Assembly: GCF_000769075.1 (NCBI RefSeq)
Contig: NZ_JRFC01000014.1
Span: 596,693 to 660,692, forward strand
Direction: 5' to 3'
DNA from: Porphyromonas sp. COT-290 OH3588
GTDB taxonomy: Bacteria > Bacteroidota > Bacteroidia > Bacteroidales > Porphyromonadaceae
Length of the DNA: 64,000 bases
Shown: in pieces, positions 44,863-54,124 of the stretch
Layout: each line of letters begins with the position of its first letter
How positions within the stretch are numbered: position 1 is the first letter of the stretch
Notes under the pieces: model-generated
What the model was told of the DNA's origin: nothing
What the model saw: the letters and a program-made list of their open reading frames with translations, nothing else
Databases searched by the model: none
Translations under genes and position numbers: made by a program

Positions 44863-46191
44863 TCAGATACGCACATGTACTCCGATATAGCTTCGTACAC
44901 TGTGCTTGCTATTTCCAAGCCCGTCGAGCCCAAATGCGACCTGCAGATATTTCCCAAACACTACCCCTGCCCCGAATTCGCCTCTAGCAAATGGGACAGA
45001 AGAATAAGTCACCGTGATCCCTAACCATTTGGTTGGCTGTAAGACGAGTCCCAATGCACCCTCCCAGTTTGCCTTACTACGATAGAGAGATGCTCCGGCA
45101 AGTGCTTTGAACTGTAGCCAATGCATAGGCTTGTAGGTCGAGGTGAGGTAGAAATGAGCAGAGAGCCATGTGCGCAATGATGAGATATGCCGTTTGAGGA
45201 TAAGATCATTGTCTAGCAAGTCATCTATCTGCTTCAAGCGGAGAAGTGCCTTGTCTACGTGAGAGTCGTTAGGCTTTGACTCTCCCCAACGAGAGTTATT
45301 GACGAAGTGGTAGGGCGACTCCTTGGGCCAATTAGCCTCCACCTCTACGGCTCTATCCCAAACGAGGAATCCGAGATCATTGAGAGCAAGGCCAAAACTA
45401 AGATCACGGGTTAGCTCGTACTCCACACCGAGGTCAATCCCCCAACCTGTAGAGCGTCCTCCGGGCATTCCCTCCATGCGATAATATCTGTCTGCAGCTT
45501 CTCCTTGTTTGGGATCACCGGGAACAAACCCTCCCGTTGCTCCAGTACGCACGGCGGTGTAGCGTAGAGAGGCTTCGGAGAGTCCTCCCTTGACATCGAA
45601 GCCAAGGGTCAGGTATTCGGGCTTACTATCTCGATAGTCGAAGCCATGAAGCAGCTTGAATCTAGCCCCGACCTTGAGCCGTCGGCTCGACAATAGTCTA
45701 TCGGTAGAGAACCCCATAGCATGTTCTTGGTAGCCAAGGAAATATTCCCCCAATCCTCCAGTCTGTATGTGCTTACCTGCAAGCTGAGTAGGATTGGTCT
45801 GTATCAAGGTTCTGATCGCAGGATCTGCCGTATATTCTCCAATCCAGTTGAACGAGAGCTGGTACGAGAAGAAACCCCACTTGGTGTTCACTCCTAGATC
45901 CAAGCCTATCTTACCAGACTTCACATCGGGGCGATCTAGCACCAAAGAGTTTGAACGACCCCAAAAAGGAGAAAGCTCTGGGCTGAGTATACCACCCTGA
46001 GAGCGGACGTCTATACTCGAACCCAAACCTACCAGTACCGTACCTCGATCGGGGATGTGCGAGGCATTGAGATCTAGGGCTGCAAAGTCGTTGAGGGAGC
46101 CAAGCATTGTGAAGGAATTGCTCTGGGCATAGGCCGAGAGGCTGGGAAGCAACGCCAGCACAACAAACCAAATAGACCACTTCGTTTTCAT
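44863..46191 (-). CDS. DUF5723-family outer membrane protein (paralogue 1)
   Basis: I chose the ATG at 46191 (442 aa), giving the signal peptide MKTKWSIWFVVLALLPSLSAYAQ; an in-frame ATG at 46215 adds eight residues. The mature part is a predicted beta-barrel: LNASHIPDRGTVLVGLG, LSFNWIGEYTADP, VEYELTRDLSFGLALNDLGFLVWDR, and a C-terminal strand ending in I. Family members are abundant in Bacteroidota and sit in the outer membrane; some are linked to motility or T9SS-rich strains. No function is assigned. It is the next gene after paralogue 2, 36 bases apart. Confidence 0.75.
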   Translation of the reverse strand: MKTKWSIWFVVLALLPSLSAYAQSNSFTMLGSLNDFAALDLNASHIPDRGTVLVGLGSSIDVRSQGGILSPELSPFWGRSNSLVLDRPDVKSGKIGLDLGVNTKWGFFSYQLSFNWIGEYTADPAIRTLIQTNPTQLAGKHIQTGGLGEYFLGYQEHAMGFSTDRLLSSRRLKVGARFKLLHGFDYRDSKPEYLTLGFDVKGGLSEASLRYTAVRTGATGGFVPGDPKQGEAADRYYRMEGMPGGRSTGWGIDLGVEYELTRDLSFGLALNDLGFLVWDRAVEVEANWPKESPYHFVNNSRWGESKPNDSHVDKALLRLKQIDDLLDNDLILKRHISSLRTWLSAHFYLTSTYKPMHWLQFKALAGASLYRSKANWEGALGLVLQPTKWLGITVTYSSVPFARGEFGAGVVFGKYLQVAFGLDGLGNSKHSVRSYIGVHVRI

Positions 46192-46227
46192 AGAGCTATT
46201 GTTTTTAGGCATCATTAAGATGATGCA

Positions 46228-47592
46228 TCAGAAGTTCAATTGCATCCCTAGCTGTATATACCGATCGCCCAAACGGCCCGATGAAAATCCCTTGGCAATA
46301 GACACAGAGAGAAGCAACTGCTCAAGACCGCCTGTGAGCCCAAGGCCAATATTAGCACGTGAGTGATGATGCGAAAAAAAGGCGAGGTTGCACCCAAAGT
46401 AGTGGCTAGGTTGCCATGTAGCCGCTAGTGCAGCCTCCCAAGCGTAATGCTTGTAGTCGTACTCAGATGCTCCAACCAAGCCCGAGAGCTTGAATGCCTT
46501 AATAGGACGATACTCCAGAGCGACATGACCACGAGGAGCCAACCATGTATTAGTACCGCCCGAATAGGCGTCTTGGGTCTGTACATTCTTACCCACCACC
46601 TCGTCTACCTGATAGAGAATATCGGAGATGTTCTTGGGTCCCTCTGGCATATCCTTCGTCTTGGGCTTCTGGGCAAGTTGCTTATCATTGGCCTCTACTT
46701 TGGGGTCGGCACCTGTCCGACCTCGCAAGGCACGCTCCCAATGAATTCCACCAAGATCCGTGATAGTCCCCGATAGCGTGAGCTGATTGCTAAGGTCATA
46801 CTCAAAGCCTAGCTCGGCAGCTAGCCCATAAGCCAGCCCTACCGAGGTTTGCTGACCATAATACTCGGCGATACTTACCTTGCGGTACTCTCGCTCGCCG
46901 TAATAAATAAACCCAGCTCTAAGGAACTCATAGTCGATATTGGCATCAACTACGTCGCCCTTGGGGGAGGCCTTGAGGTTGAAGCGCCCCATATCCCGCT
47001 CGAAGTGCCGTAGCCCCATCATCACACGCAGCCTAAGACCCAGTCTAAGGCGACGATACTCAAGAAGCTCGTCGAATGACCAACCCGCCGAGGCATAGAG
47101 ATAGTCCGTCTGTCGTAGCCGTACGCCCTCGCTCACGAGGGAGCGTCCCACAAGACACCCTATCGGCAAACGGGCAAAATCTCTCAAAGGCGCATCTAGA
47201 TGCGCATAACCCAAAGAGCTGTACCCACCAAGAATAGTCAAAAATCCCCAACGTGTAGGCCTACCAAAGGACAGTGCTACGCCTCTACGCTCGTAGTCCG
47301 GGAGATCTAGCAGACCACTATGCCCCCAAGTAAGGCGACCAACAGAAGAGAGGGGTTTATCCTTCATACGCACGTCCTGACCTAGATTTACCCCGAGGAT
47401 TATCCGCCTCTGCTTGGGGAAATAGGCTGGGTTGTGCTCTAGTCTGGCAATATCGCTCAGCGGTGTGATCGTCAGGTCGCTACTCTGTGCCATACTCGTG
47501 CCAGCACATATACAAGTCAATAGAGCAGTCAGACCTATAAGCCTGAACCTAGTCACCCCAGCGACCATAGTACCCCACACGACCAACCTCAT
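46228..47592 (-). CDS. DUF5723-family outer membrane protein (paralogue 2)
   Basis: The frame opens back to 47715, which would overlap obg by more than 100 bases; the ATG at 47592 (454 aa) gives a clean signal peptide (ending CAGTSMAQ) and clears obg, so I use it. The body is built like its downstream neighbour: DIARLEHNPAYFPKQRRIILGVNLG at the N-terminus, FEYDLSNQLTLSGTITDLGGIHWERAL, and closing beta-strands ending in NF. The two paralogues share the FDLG/DLG-WDRA pattern and gene order, which points to tandem duplication followed by divergence. Confidence 0.75.
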   Translation of the reverse strand: MRLVVWGTMVAGVTRFRLIGLTALLTCICAGTSMAQSSDLTITPLSDIARLEHNPAYFPKQRRIILGVNLGQDVRMKDKPLSSVGRLTWGHSGLLDLPDYERRGVALSFGRPTRWGFLTILGGYSSLGYAHLDAPLRDFARLPIGCLVGRSLVSEGVRLRQTDYLYASAGWSFDELLEYRRLRLGLRLRVMMGLRHFERDMGRFNLKASPKGDVVDANIDYEFLRAGFIYYGEREYRKVSIAEYYGQQTSVGLAYGLAAELGFEYDLSNQLTLSGTITDLGGIHWERALRGRTGADPKVEANDKQLAQKPKTKDMPEGPKNISDILYQVDEVVGKNVQTQDAYSGGTNTWLAPRGHVALEYRPIKAFKLSGLVGASEYDYKHYAWEAALAATWQPSHYFGCNLAFFSHHHSRANIGLGLTGGLEQLLLSVSIAKGFSSGRLGDRYIQLGMQLNF

Positions 47593-47611
47593 AAACTCCG
47601 CTCTGCCTCTA

Positions 47612-48772
47612 CTATGGTTCTTCGTCCCAGTCAATCTCAATATCCGTGTCCTCCCCCCAGTCTTCCTCGTCATACTCTTCGTCTTCCTCAATCTCTGGGG
47701 CATCGTCCCAGTCATCGTCCCACTCTAGGCTCTTGATGTCCATAGCCTTGTGGACTATGCTCTCTACTTGGTGTTTGGTTTCTCGGTTGAGCTCTTTCCA
47801 GAGTAGGTCCTTGAGTTCAACGAGCCCCATGTGTGCCACCGCAGAAATGAAAATCACAGGTAGCCCCTCAGGGAGCTCGGCACGTAGTAGCTCTTGCAGC
47901 TCTTGATCGATGAGGTCACACTTGGTAATGGCGAGTACCTTACGTTTGTCGGCAAGCTCGGCATTGTATTTGGTAAGTTCGCTCAGCAGAAGCTGATACT
48001 CCTGAGCGATATGCTCCGTATCGGCAGGAATCATAAATAGCAGTAGAGCATTGCGCTCGATATGGCGCAGGAAGCGGAGTCCCAAACCCTTGCCTTCGGA
48101 CGCCCCCTCGATAATCCCCGGTATATCCGCCATCACGAAAGAGCGATTGTCGCGATACTGCACCATGCCCAGATTGGGCTCAAGAGTAGTAAAGGGATAG
48201 TTGGCAATCTTGGGCTTGGCTGCCGTCAGCACAGAGAGCAACGTAGACTTACCAGCATTAGGTAGCCCCACAAGCCCTACATCGGCGAGCATCTTGAGCT
48301 GGAGGATAACGGTACGCTCCTGAGCAGGCTCGCCCGGCTGTGCATAGCGAGGGGCTTGGTTCGTAGCGGTCTTGAAGTGGGTATTACCCTTACCTCCACG
48401 CCCACCCTTGAGGAGCATCTCCACCTGACCGTCCCTGTTGAGGTCCATAATGAACTCGCCCGTCTCGGCATCGTAGACTACCGTCCCTACGGGCACCTCG
48501 ATGGTGCGGTCCTCGCCGTCGGCACCAGTGGATCGTTTACCACTACCACCCTGCCCTGCCGTAGCCATGATGTGTCGCTCGTAGCGCAAGTGCAGGAGCG
48601 TCCAGTAGTTACCATTGGCACGGATGTAGACGTGTCCGCCACGTCCTCCGTCGCCACCGTCTGGGCCACCCTTGGGGATATATTTCTCTCGTCGGAAATG
48701 CGAAGATCCTCTGCCGCCCTTACCCGAGCGGCAGTAGATCTTGACATAATCGACAAAATTTGATTCTGCCAT
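47612..48772 (-). CDS. obg: GTPase Obg
   Basis: An essential ribosome-assembly GTPase. The 386-residue protein has the glycine-rich Obg fold (1-158: [27 protein letters not shown]), then the G domain with GLPNAGKST (G1), DIPGIIEGA (G3) and TKCD (G4). After the G domain, the last 50 residues are an unusually acidic tail rich in Asp and Glu with several Trp (positions 47612-47700), in place of the classical OCT domain. It lies 16 bases after adk. Confidence 0.97.
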   Translation of the reverse strand: MAESNFVDYVKIYCRSGKGGRGSSHFRREKYIPKGGPDGGDGGRGGHVYIRANGNYWTLLHLRYERHIMATAGQGGSGKRSTGADGEDRTIEVPVGTVVYDAETGEFIMDLNRDGQVEMLLKGGRGGKGNTHFKTATNQAPRYAQPGEPAQERTVILQLKMLADVGLVGLPNAGKSTLLSVLTAAKPKIANYPFTTLEPNLGMVQYRDNRSFVMADIPGIIEGASEGKGLGLRFLRHIERNALLLFMIPADTEHIAQEYQLLLSELTKYNAELADKRKVLAITKCDLIDQELQELLRAELPEGLPVIFISAVAHMGLVELKDLLWKELNRETKHQVESIVHKAMDIKSLEWDDDWDDAPEIEEDEEYDEEDWGEDTDIEIDWDEEP

Positions 48773-48788
48773 TGTTTTGGTTTGATGT

Positions 48789-49361
48789 TTACTTGAGGCT
48801 ATCTACCACAGCCGAGATACGTGCTGTGATATCGGAGATAGCGCCCATACCCTCTAGGGCATAGTGAACTCCCTTCTTGGCGTAATACTCAGCCAGAGGG
48901 GCAGTCTGGGCATGATAGACCGATAGACGCTTCTGTATCGTTTCTAGATTGTCATCACTACGGCCACTCTCCTGCCCACGCTTAAGCAGACGCTGCACCA
49001 ATTCGTCTTCGTCTACCTGTAGGTCTAGCACGGCATGCACAGCAGTCTGGTACTTAGCCAGCAGACCGTCGAGAGCCTCTGCCTGTGGCACTGTACGAGG
49101 AAAGCCGTCGAGGATAAGGCCTATCTTGGGCTTACGCTCCTCAAGCACGCGCTCGATTAGACCGATGATGAGCTCGTCTGGTACTAACTGACCAGCATCT
49201 ATATAGCCCTTGGCCGCCTGACCTAGCTCGGTCTGCGCCTTGATAGCCGCACGCAGCAGATCCCCAGTAGACACATGGTCAAATCCATACTTCTCGATGA
49301 GCACTTCGCTCTGAGTGCCTTTGCCAGAGCCGGGAGCTCCAAAGATGATAAGATTTAGCAT
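48789..49361 (-). CDS. adk: Adenylate kinase
   Basis: Interconverts ATP + AMP and 2 ADP. It is 190 residues, the short (type without zinc-binding LID) form: P-loop [10 protein letters not shown] (7-16), STGDLLR, DGFPRT (86-91 region) and the LID region without cysteines. It heads the long minus-strand run leading through obg to the YigZ-family gene; hpt lies 24 bases upstream on the same strand. Confidence 0.97.
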   Translation of the reverse strand: MLNLIIFGAPGSGKGTQSEVLIEKYGFDHVSTGDLLRAAIKAQTELGQAAKGYIDAGQLVPDELIIGLIERVLEERKPKIGLILDGFPRTVPQAEALDGLLAKYQTAVHAVLDLQVDEDELVQRLLKRGQESGRSDDNLETIQKRLSVYHAQTAPLAEYYAKKGVHYALEGMGAISDITARISAVVDSLK

Positions 49362-49385
49362 ACTTAATGTATTATATTTTACAGT

Positions 49386-49925
49386 TTAGTCCTTGAGTTG
49401 ATAGATATCCTTGTACATACGGCCATAATCGTCGTAGTCTAAGCCGTGCCCTACGATGAACTTAGGGTCAATCTCCATGGCTACATACTGGGCATGTACA
49501 TCACACTTGAGCGCAGCAGGCTTGCTGAGCATCGACGCAATATGCACCTCTTGAGCACCTTGGGTAAGGTAGAGGTCGCGCACGCACTGCATCGTATAGC
49601 CTGTGTCAATCAGGTCCTCCACAATGACGACGATACGCCCCTTAATGCGCTCAGGTGCTACAGGCATAATCTCTTTGAGCTTCATGGTGCTCTGCGTACC
49701 CTCATAGCTCGAGTAGCGTGCGAAGGCTACTTCAAAGTCTTCGTCGATGGCATACATCAGCTCGGAGGCAAACATAAACGCCCCGTTCATAACGCAGACA
49801 AACAGCGGGTTCTTGCCCTTAAAGTCCTCTTTGAGCCTATGCCCTAGAGCCACAACCGCTTTATTGATTTCCTCGGCCGTGATATAGAGCTCAAACTGCC
49901 GACCATGCAATGTAACTTCCTTCAT
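49386..49925 (-). CDS. hpt: Hypoxanthine phosphoribosyltransferase
   Basis: Salvages hypoxanthine (and guanine) with PRPP. I use the ATG at 49925 (179 aa), because the -7 box at 49965-49958 would leave almost no leader for the in-frame ATG at 49943. Family motifs: PLFVCVMNGAFMFASEL, the PRPP loop VVIVEDLIDTGYTM (about 95-110), and KFIVGHGLDYDDYGRM near the C-terminus. It is 24 bases before adk, so the two nucleotide-metabolism genes are probably transcribed together. Confidence 0.95.
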   Translation of the reverse strand: MKEVTLHGRQFELYITAEEINKAVVALGHRLKEDFKGKNPLFVCVMNGAFMFASELMYAIDEDFEVAFARYSSYEGTQSTMKLKEIMPVAPERIKGRIVVIVEDLIDTGYTMQCVRDLYLTQGAQEVHIASMLSKPAALKCDVHAQYVAMEIDPKFIVGHGLDYDDYGRMYKDIYQLKD

Positions 49926-49957
49926 TTGGATATGATGCAACATTTGTGATTAAAACA

Positions 49958-49965
49958 CAAAGGTA
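49958..49965 (-). promoter_or_regulatory. Candidate -7 box of hpt-adk-obg
   Basis: TACCTTTG on the minus strand is an exact TAnnTTTG match about 33 bases before the chosen hpt start. No TTG at 19 bases upstream; one stands at 12. Confidence 0.5.
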
Positions 49966-50059
49966 CATCTATTCCGCCAAACGTCAGATATATGCACTGC
50001 CCAGCTTTGAAATGTATTGAATCGTTTATCCAAGGGATATAATCATTGCGATAATAAAT

Positions 50060-50093
50060 GGGGCTGTAGCAAGTTTGATTTTGCTACAGCCCC
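50060..50093 (-). terminator. Hairpin terminator after ychF (short-hairpin family, copy 4)
   Basis: GGGGCTGTAGCAA (50060-50072) pairs with TTGCTACAGCCCC (50081-50093). Stem and loop match the other three family members. It lies 33 bases beyond the ychF stop. Confidence 0.75.
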
Positions 50094-50126
50094 TCTTTTG
50101 TTCGTTATTGAATTCGATAGAACCGC

Positions 50127-51230
50127 CTAGACGTTGAAGCGGAAGTGCATGATGTCGCCGTCCTGCACCACGTATTCCTTGCCCTCGACAGCCATTTTAC
50201 CAGCTTCCTTGACTGCTGTTTCGCCGCCATAGTGAATGAAGTCGTCGAACTTGATAACCTCAGCACGAATGAAGCCCTTCTCAAAGTCGGTATGAATGAC
50301 GCCTGCACACTGAGGAGCCTTGCTCCCCTTGGTGTACGTCCAAGCACGGACCTCCTGCACCCCAGCGGTGAAGTAGGTCTGCAAGCCGAGCAAACTATAA
50401 GCAGCCTTGATAAGACGTGCCACACCACTCTCCTCTAGGCCAATCTCGCCGAGGAACATCTGACGCTCCTCGTAGGTCTCTAGCTCGGCAATCTCGCTCT
50501 CGATTTTAGCCGCTACAACCAAGATATCGGCAGACTCACCCTTGATCGCCTCACGCACGGCTTCCACATACTTATTGCCCGACACGGCACTCGCCTCATC
50601 AACGTTGCACACATAGAGCACAGGCTTGCTCGTGAGCAAATACAACTCCTTGGCGATCTTCTGCTCGTCTTTGGTGTCGAAAGTTACCGTACGGGCATTG
50701 AGCCCCTGCTCGAGGGCAGCCTTGTAGCGGAGGAGCACCTCATAGGTCTGCTTGGCCACCTTGTCGCCACCTGTCTGCGCCTGCTTGGCTACTTTCTGTA
50801 TGCGTGCCTCTACCGTTTCCAGATCCTTGAGCTGTAGCTCCGTATCAATGATCCCCTTATCACGCACGGGGTCTACCGAGCCATCTACGTGGGTGATGTT
50901 GTCGTCATCGAAGCAGCGCAATACATGCAGTATCGCATCAGTCTCGCGGATATTGGCGAGGAACTTATTCCCTAGCCCCTCGCCCTTGCTAGCTCCTTTG
51001 ACTAGACCCGCAATATCTACAATCTCCACTGTGGTAGGGACGATGCGCTGGGGATTGATGATTTCGGCTAATTTATTGAGACGCTCATCGGGCACAGTGA
51101 TTACCCCTACGTTGGGCTCGATTGTACAGAAGGGGAAGTTAGCAGACTGCGCCTTAGCGTTTGATAGGCAGTTGAAAAGCGTAGATTTACCCACATTGGG
51201 TAGACCTACGATGCCGCATTGTAATGCCAT
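50127..51230 (-). CDS. ychF: Redox-regulated ATPase YchF (Ola1 family)
   Basis: A conserved Obg-related P-loop protein that hydrolyses ATP and binds the ribosome. The 367 residues include [12 protein letters not shown] (8-19), [20 protein letters not shown] (G3), a G4 variant NVDEASA, the helical insert, and the C-terminal TGS domain with GVQEVRAWT and [13 protein letters not shown]. Length and all motifs are standard. A candidate promoter is at 51264-51295. Confidence 0.97.
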   Translation of the reverse strand: MALQCGIVGLPNVGKSTLFNCLSNAKAQSANFPFCTIEPNVGVITVPDERLNKLAEIINPQRIVPTTVEIVDIAGLVKGASKGEGLGNKFLANIRETDAILHVLRCFDDDNITHVDGSVDPVRDKGIIDTELQLKDLETVEARIQKVAKQAQTGGDKVAKQTYEVLLRYKAALEQGLNARTVTFDTKDEQKIAKELYLLTSKPVLYVCNVDEASAVSGNKYVEAVREAIKGESADILVVAAKIESEIAELETYEERQMFLGEIGLEESGVARLIKAAYSLLGLQTYFTAGVQEVRAWTYTKGSKAPQCAGVIHTDFEKGFIRAEVIKFDDFIHYGGETAVKEAGKMAVEGKEYVVQDGDIMHFRFNV

Positions 51231-51263
51231 TTTTCTATTTCTATTATCTAATTATTTCTACGA

Positions 51264-51295
51264 CAAAGATAAACACAGAACCCTATTCGCCCCAA
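51264..51295 (-). promoter_or_regulatory. Candidate promoter of ychF
   Basis: Minus strand TTG (51295-51293), 21 bases, TATCTTTG (51271-51264); start codon 34 bases beyond the -7 box. Confidence 0.5.
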
Positions 51296-51364
51296 ATAGC
51301 CACTGGCCGAGCCCTCGAGGGCAATGACTCAATGGGAGCATATATGGGGCATCAATCCGATTTA

Positions 51365-52027
51365 ACGTGAGTTCGGTATAAGAAATGGAGTAAGGATTCA
51401 GTAGTTTTTCTTGATTCTCAGTGGTTTATCTACTGTAAGAATGGGAGATATTTAGTATCTTTAAGTTGTAAGTCAAACAGATAACCAAATACTCCCATCC
51501 TATGGATAAGGCAAAGTTAGTAGAAATATATTGTGTAGTTGACTACGCTGGGCTGGTTTTATGGGTTTAAGCTACATCTCGTGATTAATGACAGAGGGGA
51601 AATCATCACTTTTAGAATCACCCATGGAGCTACAGATGATAGAGAACCTTTGAAGAGTGATGCCTTTACAAACAAGCTCTTTGGTAAACTCGTGGCTGAC
51701 AGAGGATACATCTCACAGGATCTATTTGAACGACTGTTTGTTGATGATATTCATATGATTACCAAGCGCAAACGCAATATGAAGAACCCCTTGATGCATC
51801 TGCATGACAAGGTTCTTCTGCGTAAACGTGCCTTGATTGAATCGGGTAACGACCAACTCAAGAACATTGCCCAATCGAACATACCAGACATCGTACCATA
51901 CACAACTTTTGCTCCAATCTACTTGCAGGACTCATTGCTTACCAATCCTTGGAGAAGAAGCCTTCACTAGACTTAGAGCACGTAGTCAATAATCTAAAAA
52001 GAGCTTAGGCTTACGCCGAACTCACGT
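51365..52027 (+). mobile_element. Internally deleted IS982-family insertion sequence
   Basis: The ends ACGTGAGTTCGG (51365-51376) and CCGAACTCACGT (52016-52027) are perfect 12-bp terminal inverted repeats. The element is only 663 bp, against about 1 kb for complete IS982 members, because the middle of the transposase gene is missing. No target-site duplication is evident. It lies between ychF and an LRR gene and cannot move on its own. Confidence 0.85.
51502..52008 (+). pseudogene. IS982-family transposase, deleted and frameshifted
   Basis: The reading starts at ATG 51502 (MDKAKLVEIYCVVDY), then jumps directly to the C-terminal half (GWFYGFKLHL ... ATDDREPL ... LFGKLVADRGYIS ... MKNPLM ... 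LRKRALIESGNDQLKNIAQ) in another frame, so roughly the middle half of the protein is missing. After LKNIAQ, one base appears to be lost near 51876: the continuing frame gives IEHTRHRTIHNFCSNLLAGLIAYQ, the normal IS982 ending, up to TAG 52006-52008. Three conserved segments and the inverted repeats make the family call firm. Confidence 0.85.
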
Positions 52028-52057
52028 AAGACTACTTGTGGATAAAAATAATCAAGC

Positions 52058-53347
52058 TCATTTGAGCGTAATTCGTTTTGCCCTCGGTCCTACTAGGAGG
52101 ATGTATATGCCTCGCTCGAGTTTACTAAGATCGAGGGAATCGTCTTCCCCTTGCAGGATCTGTTGTCGCACCAATTTGCCATCTAGTGTGTAGAGTCTTA
52201 GTGGCTCTCCATGGTGTGCGCCTACTATATTGACATAGGTGTAAGCTGGGTTGGGGTATAAGTGCAGATCATCTCTTGAGAGCCTAGGCTGGGATATTCC
52301 CTCCGGATGGATATAGACAACGCCTTTATTACTCACTTTCCCGTCTTCCCCAATACCTCCGTTATAGTCTCTGACAGAGAATCCTTTTTCGGTAGCCAGA
52401 TCAACGATTTCTTGGCTTACTTCGTTTCCCTCATTGAGGTTCTTTTTGTCGATACAGACGAATGGTGTGTTTGGCGTTACATCCCTCAGGGAGCTTACTA
52501 ACCTTTTTAGGGAAGAGTCTTTTAGTCGGTTGCTGTGTAGCGATAGGAACACAAACGAAGTTCGATCGCTTACCCGTATGTCTGTCAACTTATTGATTGA
52601 GCAATCTAATGTTCTACACTCAGGGGAATGACTCAGGTCTATTTCGCCAAGGTCATTGCCTCTACAGTATAGTCTGGTAAGATTATCGCAGGATCGAAGG
52701 TCAAGACTTCGAATATTATTGTTTTCACAGTTTAGTCTCTCTAAGTTGGAACCAGAGAGCTCGAGGCGTTCTAGAGCATTACCCGAACAATCTACCTCGG
52801 ATAGCTTAGGCTTGTTACTTAAATCTATTTCTCTGAGTTTGTTATTTTGGCATGTTAGCATCTGCAGATTGGGGCTTTTGCTAAGATCGAGCTCCTCCAA
52901 TTGGTTGTTTTCGCAGTATAGTGAGCCTAGCGTAACATTAGAGAGGTCAAGTCGCTTGAGTTGATTGTTGGAGCAGTCGATATAGCCGAAACGAGTATGC
53001 TTGCCGAGGTCTATCTCGGTGAGCCCACAGCGAGGAACCATCAAGAGCCCAATATCACCAAAGAGCTTAAGTGTAGGGCTGGTTACCTTATAGAACATTT
53101 TGAGAAAAAAGGCTTCCCTCTTCTCAATAAGTGTTGCTCCTTCTAGTCGAAATGTTTTGGAATCATCAGCAAACTCCATAACAATAGTATCCCCGATGGC
53201 CTTGTTTGTCTTCATCGTGATGACTACATCTTCGTCAACTTGAGCCCCTAGTGGTAGAGAGAGCAATAGTAGTAGACCTACAAGTAAGCTGCTGTTTATG
53301 TTCCTTATATGGGTATTAAGGCATTGTTTTATAGTGTTCATAGCCAT
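52058..53347 (-). CDS. LRR protein with T9SS type A sorting domain
   Basis: A 429-residue secreted protein; the start may be ATG 53347 or, two codons on, 53341. Signal peptide SLLVGLLLLLSLPLGAQ. Residues about 115-270 hold seven to eight LRRs of 20-21 residues (LDLSNVTLGSLYCENNQL; LDLSKSPNLQMLTCQNNKL), with Cys at a fixed repeat position. Residues about 355-429 are a T9SS sorting domain (LYPNPAYTYVNI, GKLVRQQ, GIYILLV). It is related to the LRR genes at 35.6 kb and 54.7 kb. The IS remnant ends 30 bases beyond its stop, and an orphan IS-like end lies just upstream. Confidence 0.87.
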   Translation of the reverse strand: MAMNTIKQCLNTHIRNINSSLLVGLLLLLSLPLGAQVDEDVVITMKTNKAIGDTIVMEFADDSKTFRLEGATLIEKREAFFLKMFYKVTSPTLKLFGDIGLLMVPRCGLTEIDLGKHTRFGYIDCSNNQLKRLDLSNVTLGSLYCENNQLEELDLSKSPNLQMLTCQNNKLREIDLSNKPKLSEVDCSGNALERLELSGSNLERLNCENNNIRSLDLRSCDNLTRLYCRGNDLGEIDLSHSPECRTLDCSINKLTDIRVSDRTSFVFLSLHSNRLKDSSLKRLVSSLRDVTPNTPFVCIDKKNLNEGNEVSQEIVDLATEKGFSVRDYNGGIGEDGKVSNKGVVYIHPEGISQPRLSRDDLHLYPNPAYTYVNIVGAHHGEPLRLYTLDGKLVRQQILQGEDDSLDLSKLERGIYILLVGPRAKRITLK

Positions 53348-53391
53348 TTAATTAATTGGGTTTAGCGGAGGGTTATTCATACAACTTCGAG

Positions 53392-53399
53392 CAAACATA
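53392..53399 (-). promoter_or_regulatory. Candidate -7 box of the middle LRR gene
   Basis: TATGTTTG on the minus strand fits TAnnTTTG, 45 bases before the start codon. The expected -33 region falls inside the IS-like end at 53403-53425 and has no TTG. Confidence 0.4.
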
Positions 53400-53402
53400 T
53401 TC

Positions 53403-53425
53403 ATTTTAATGTGAGTTCGGCATAG
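53403..53425. repeat. Orphan end of the IS982-like element
   Basis: TTTTAATGTGAGTTCGGCATA here matches the left end of the IS remnant (TTTAACGTGAGTTCGGTATA at 51361-51380) with two differences. No transposase sequence or second end follows, so it is a terminal fragment or an unrelated look-alike. Confidence 0.5.
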
Positions 53426-53527
53426 GGATTACTGTACCCCGTTGATCGACCACGCCATACGCGACGTTGTCGCTTAAAGAGCTAAGGTACTACTATAAAG
53501 CCTCAAAGGGGAGCTACTCGGGTGCTA

Positions 53528-53699
53528 TTAGGATTTCTCTCGTATCTCCAGTACTTCGGTACGCTAGAGGGTAGTACCATCGTCAAAGGTTATCACGAAG
53601 CGTAGCTTAACCTTCTGCTGACTAGGGGCTTCTAGAAACTCCATAGATAATGCCAGCAAAGATCGCAAACATGGCAATCATTAAATACTTCGCTTTCAT
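53528..53699 (-). pseudogene. Possible decayed gene for a small secreted protein
   Basis: From ATG at 53699 the minus strand encodes a signal-peptide-like start (MKAKYLMIAMFAIFAGIIYG) and stops at 53622 after 25 residues. Shifting two frames, the sequence continues SQQKVKLRFVITFDDGTTL, a stop, then RTEVLEIREKS up to TAA at 53528. Together these could be one ~56-residue protein broken by a frameshift and a nonsense change. The alternation of hydrophobic residues favours a real former gene, but no family is recognised and chance cannot be ruled out. The plus-strand frame 53650-53871 over the same bases looks like a shadow. Confidence 0.35.
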
Positions 53700-54124
53700 C
53701 GTTCTTATCCAATTATCTAACTTAAATCAAGGGATCAAGAATACTCTGGCTTCTCTACACCTCCATCGCCTATTCATAGTAGTTCTAATAGATTGGCAAG
53801 ATGAAACCGAGTACAACCAAATAGATCTGATGCAAATGTACATAATATTTCTCTTCGAATCAACGCTCTAGATACTATGTGTAAGCATTTTACCTAGACT
53901 TAGAGCGAGCTCTCTATTGGGGATACTAGCCTAATGGGGTATAGCTTGGAAATTCTATCCTCCTATGCTCAATTCCTCCCGATAGGCTACACCACATGCT
54001 ACGATGAAAAACGGAAAACATGGCAATCAGCTTTTCGCGCTTTTCGTTAAATGATGTAAACGAATTGGCGTCAAATTGGGACGAATGGCGAACTACTTCT
54101 AGGGCGATTGGTTCGCCTTCGCGA

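Noticed and set aside
47593-47715. N-terminal extension of the second DUF5723 gene into obg
   Set aside because: It would overlap obg by over 100 bases and is Arg/Thr rich; the ATG at 47592 begins a clear signal peptide.
50752-51327. Plus-strand open frame of 191 codons opposite ychF
   Set aside because: It lies antisense to a fully conserved gene, is Ser/Arg/Thr rich with no family pattern, and arises from the codon bias of the true frame.
53650-53871. Plus-strand 73-codon frame
   Set aside because: It overlaps the possible decayed minus-strand gene and has no features beyond chance hydrophobic residues.
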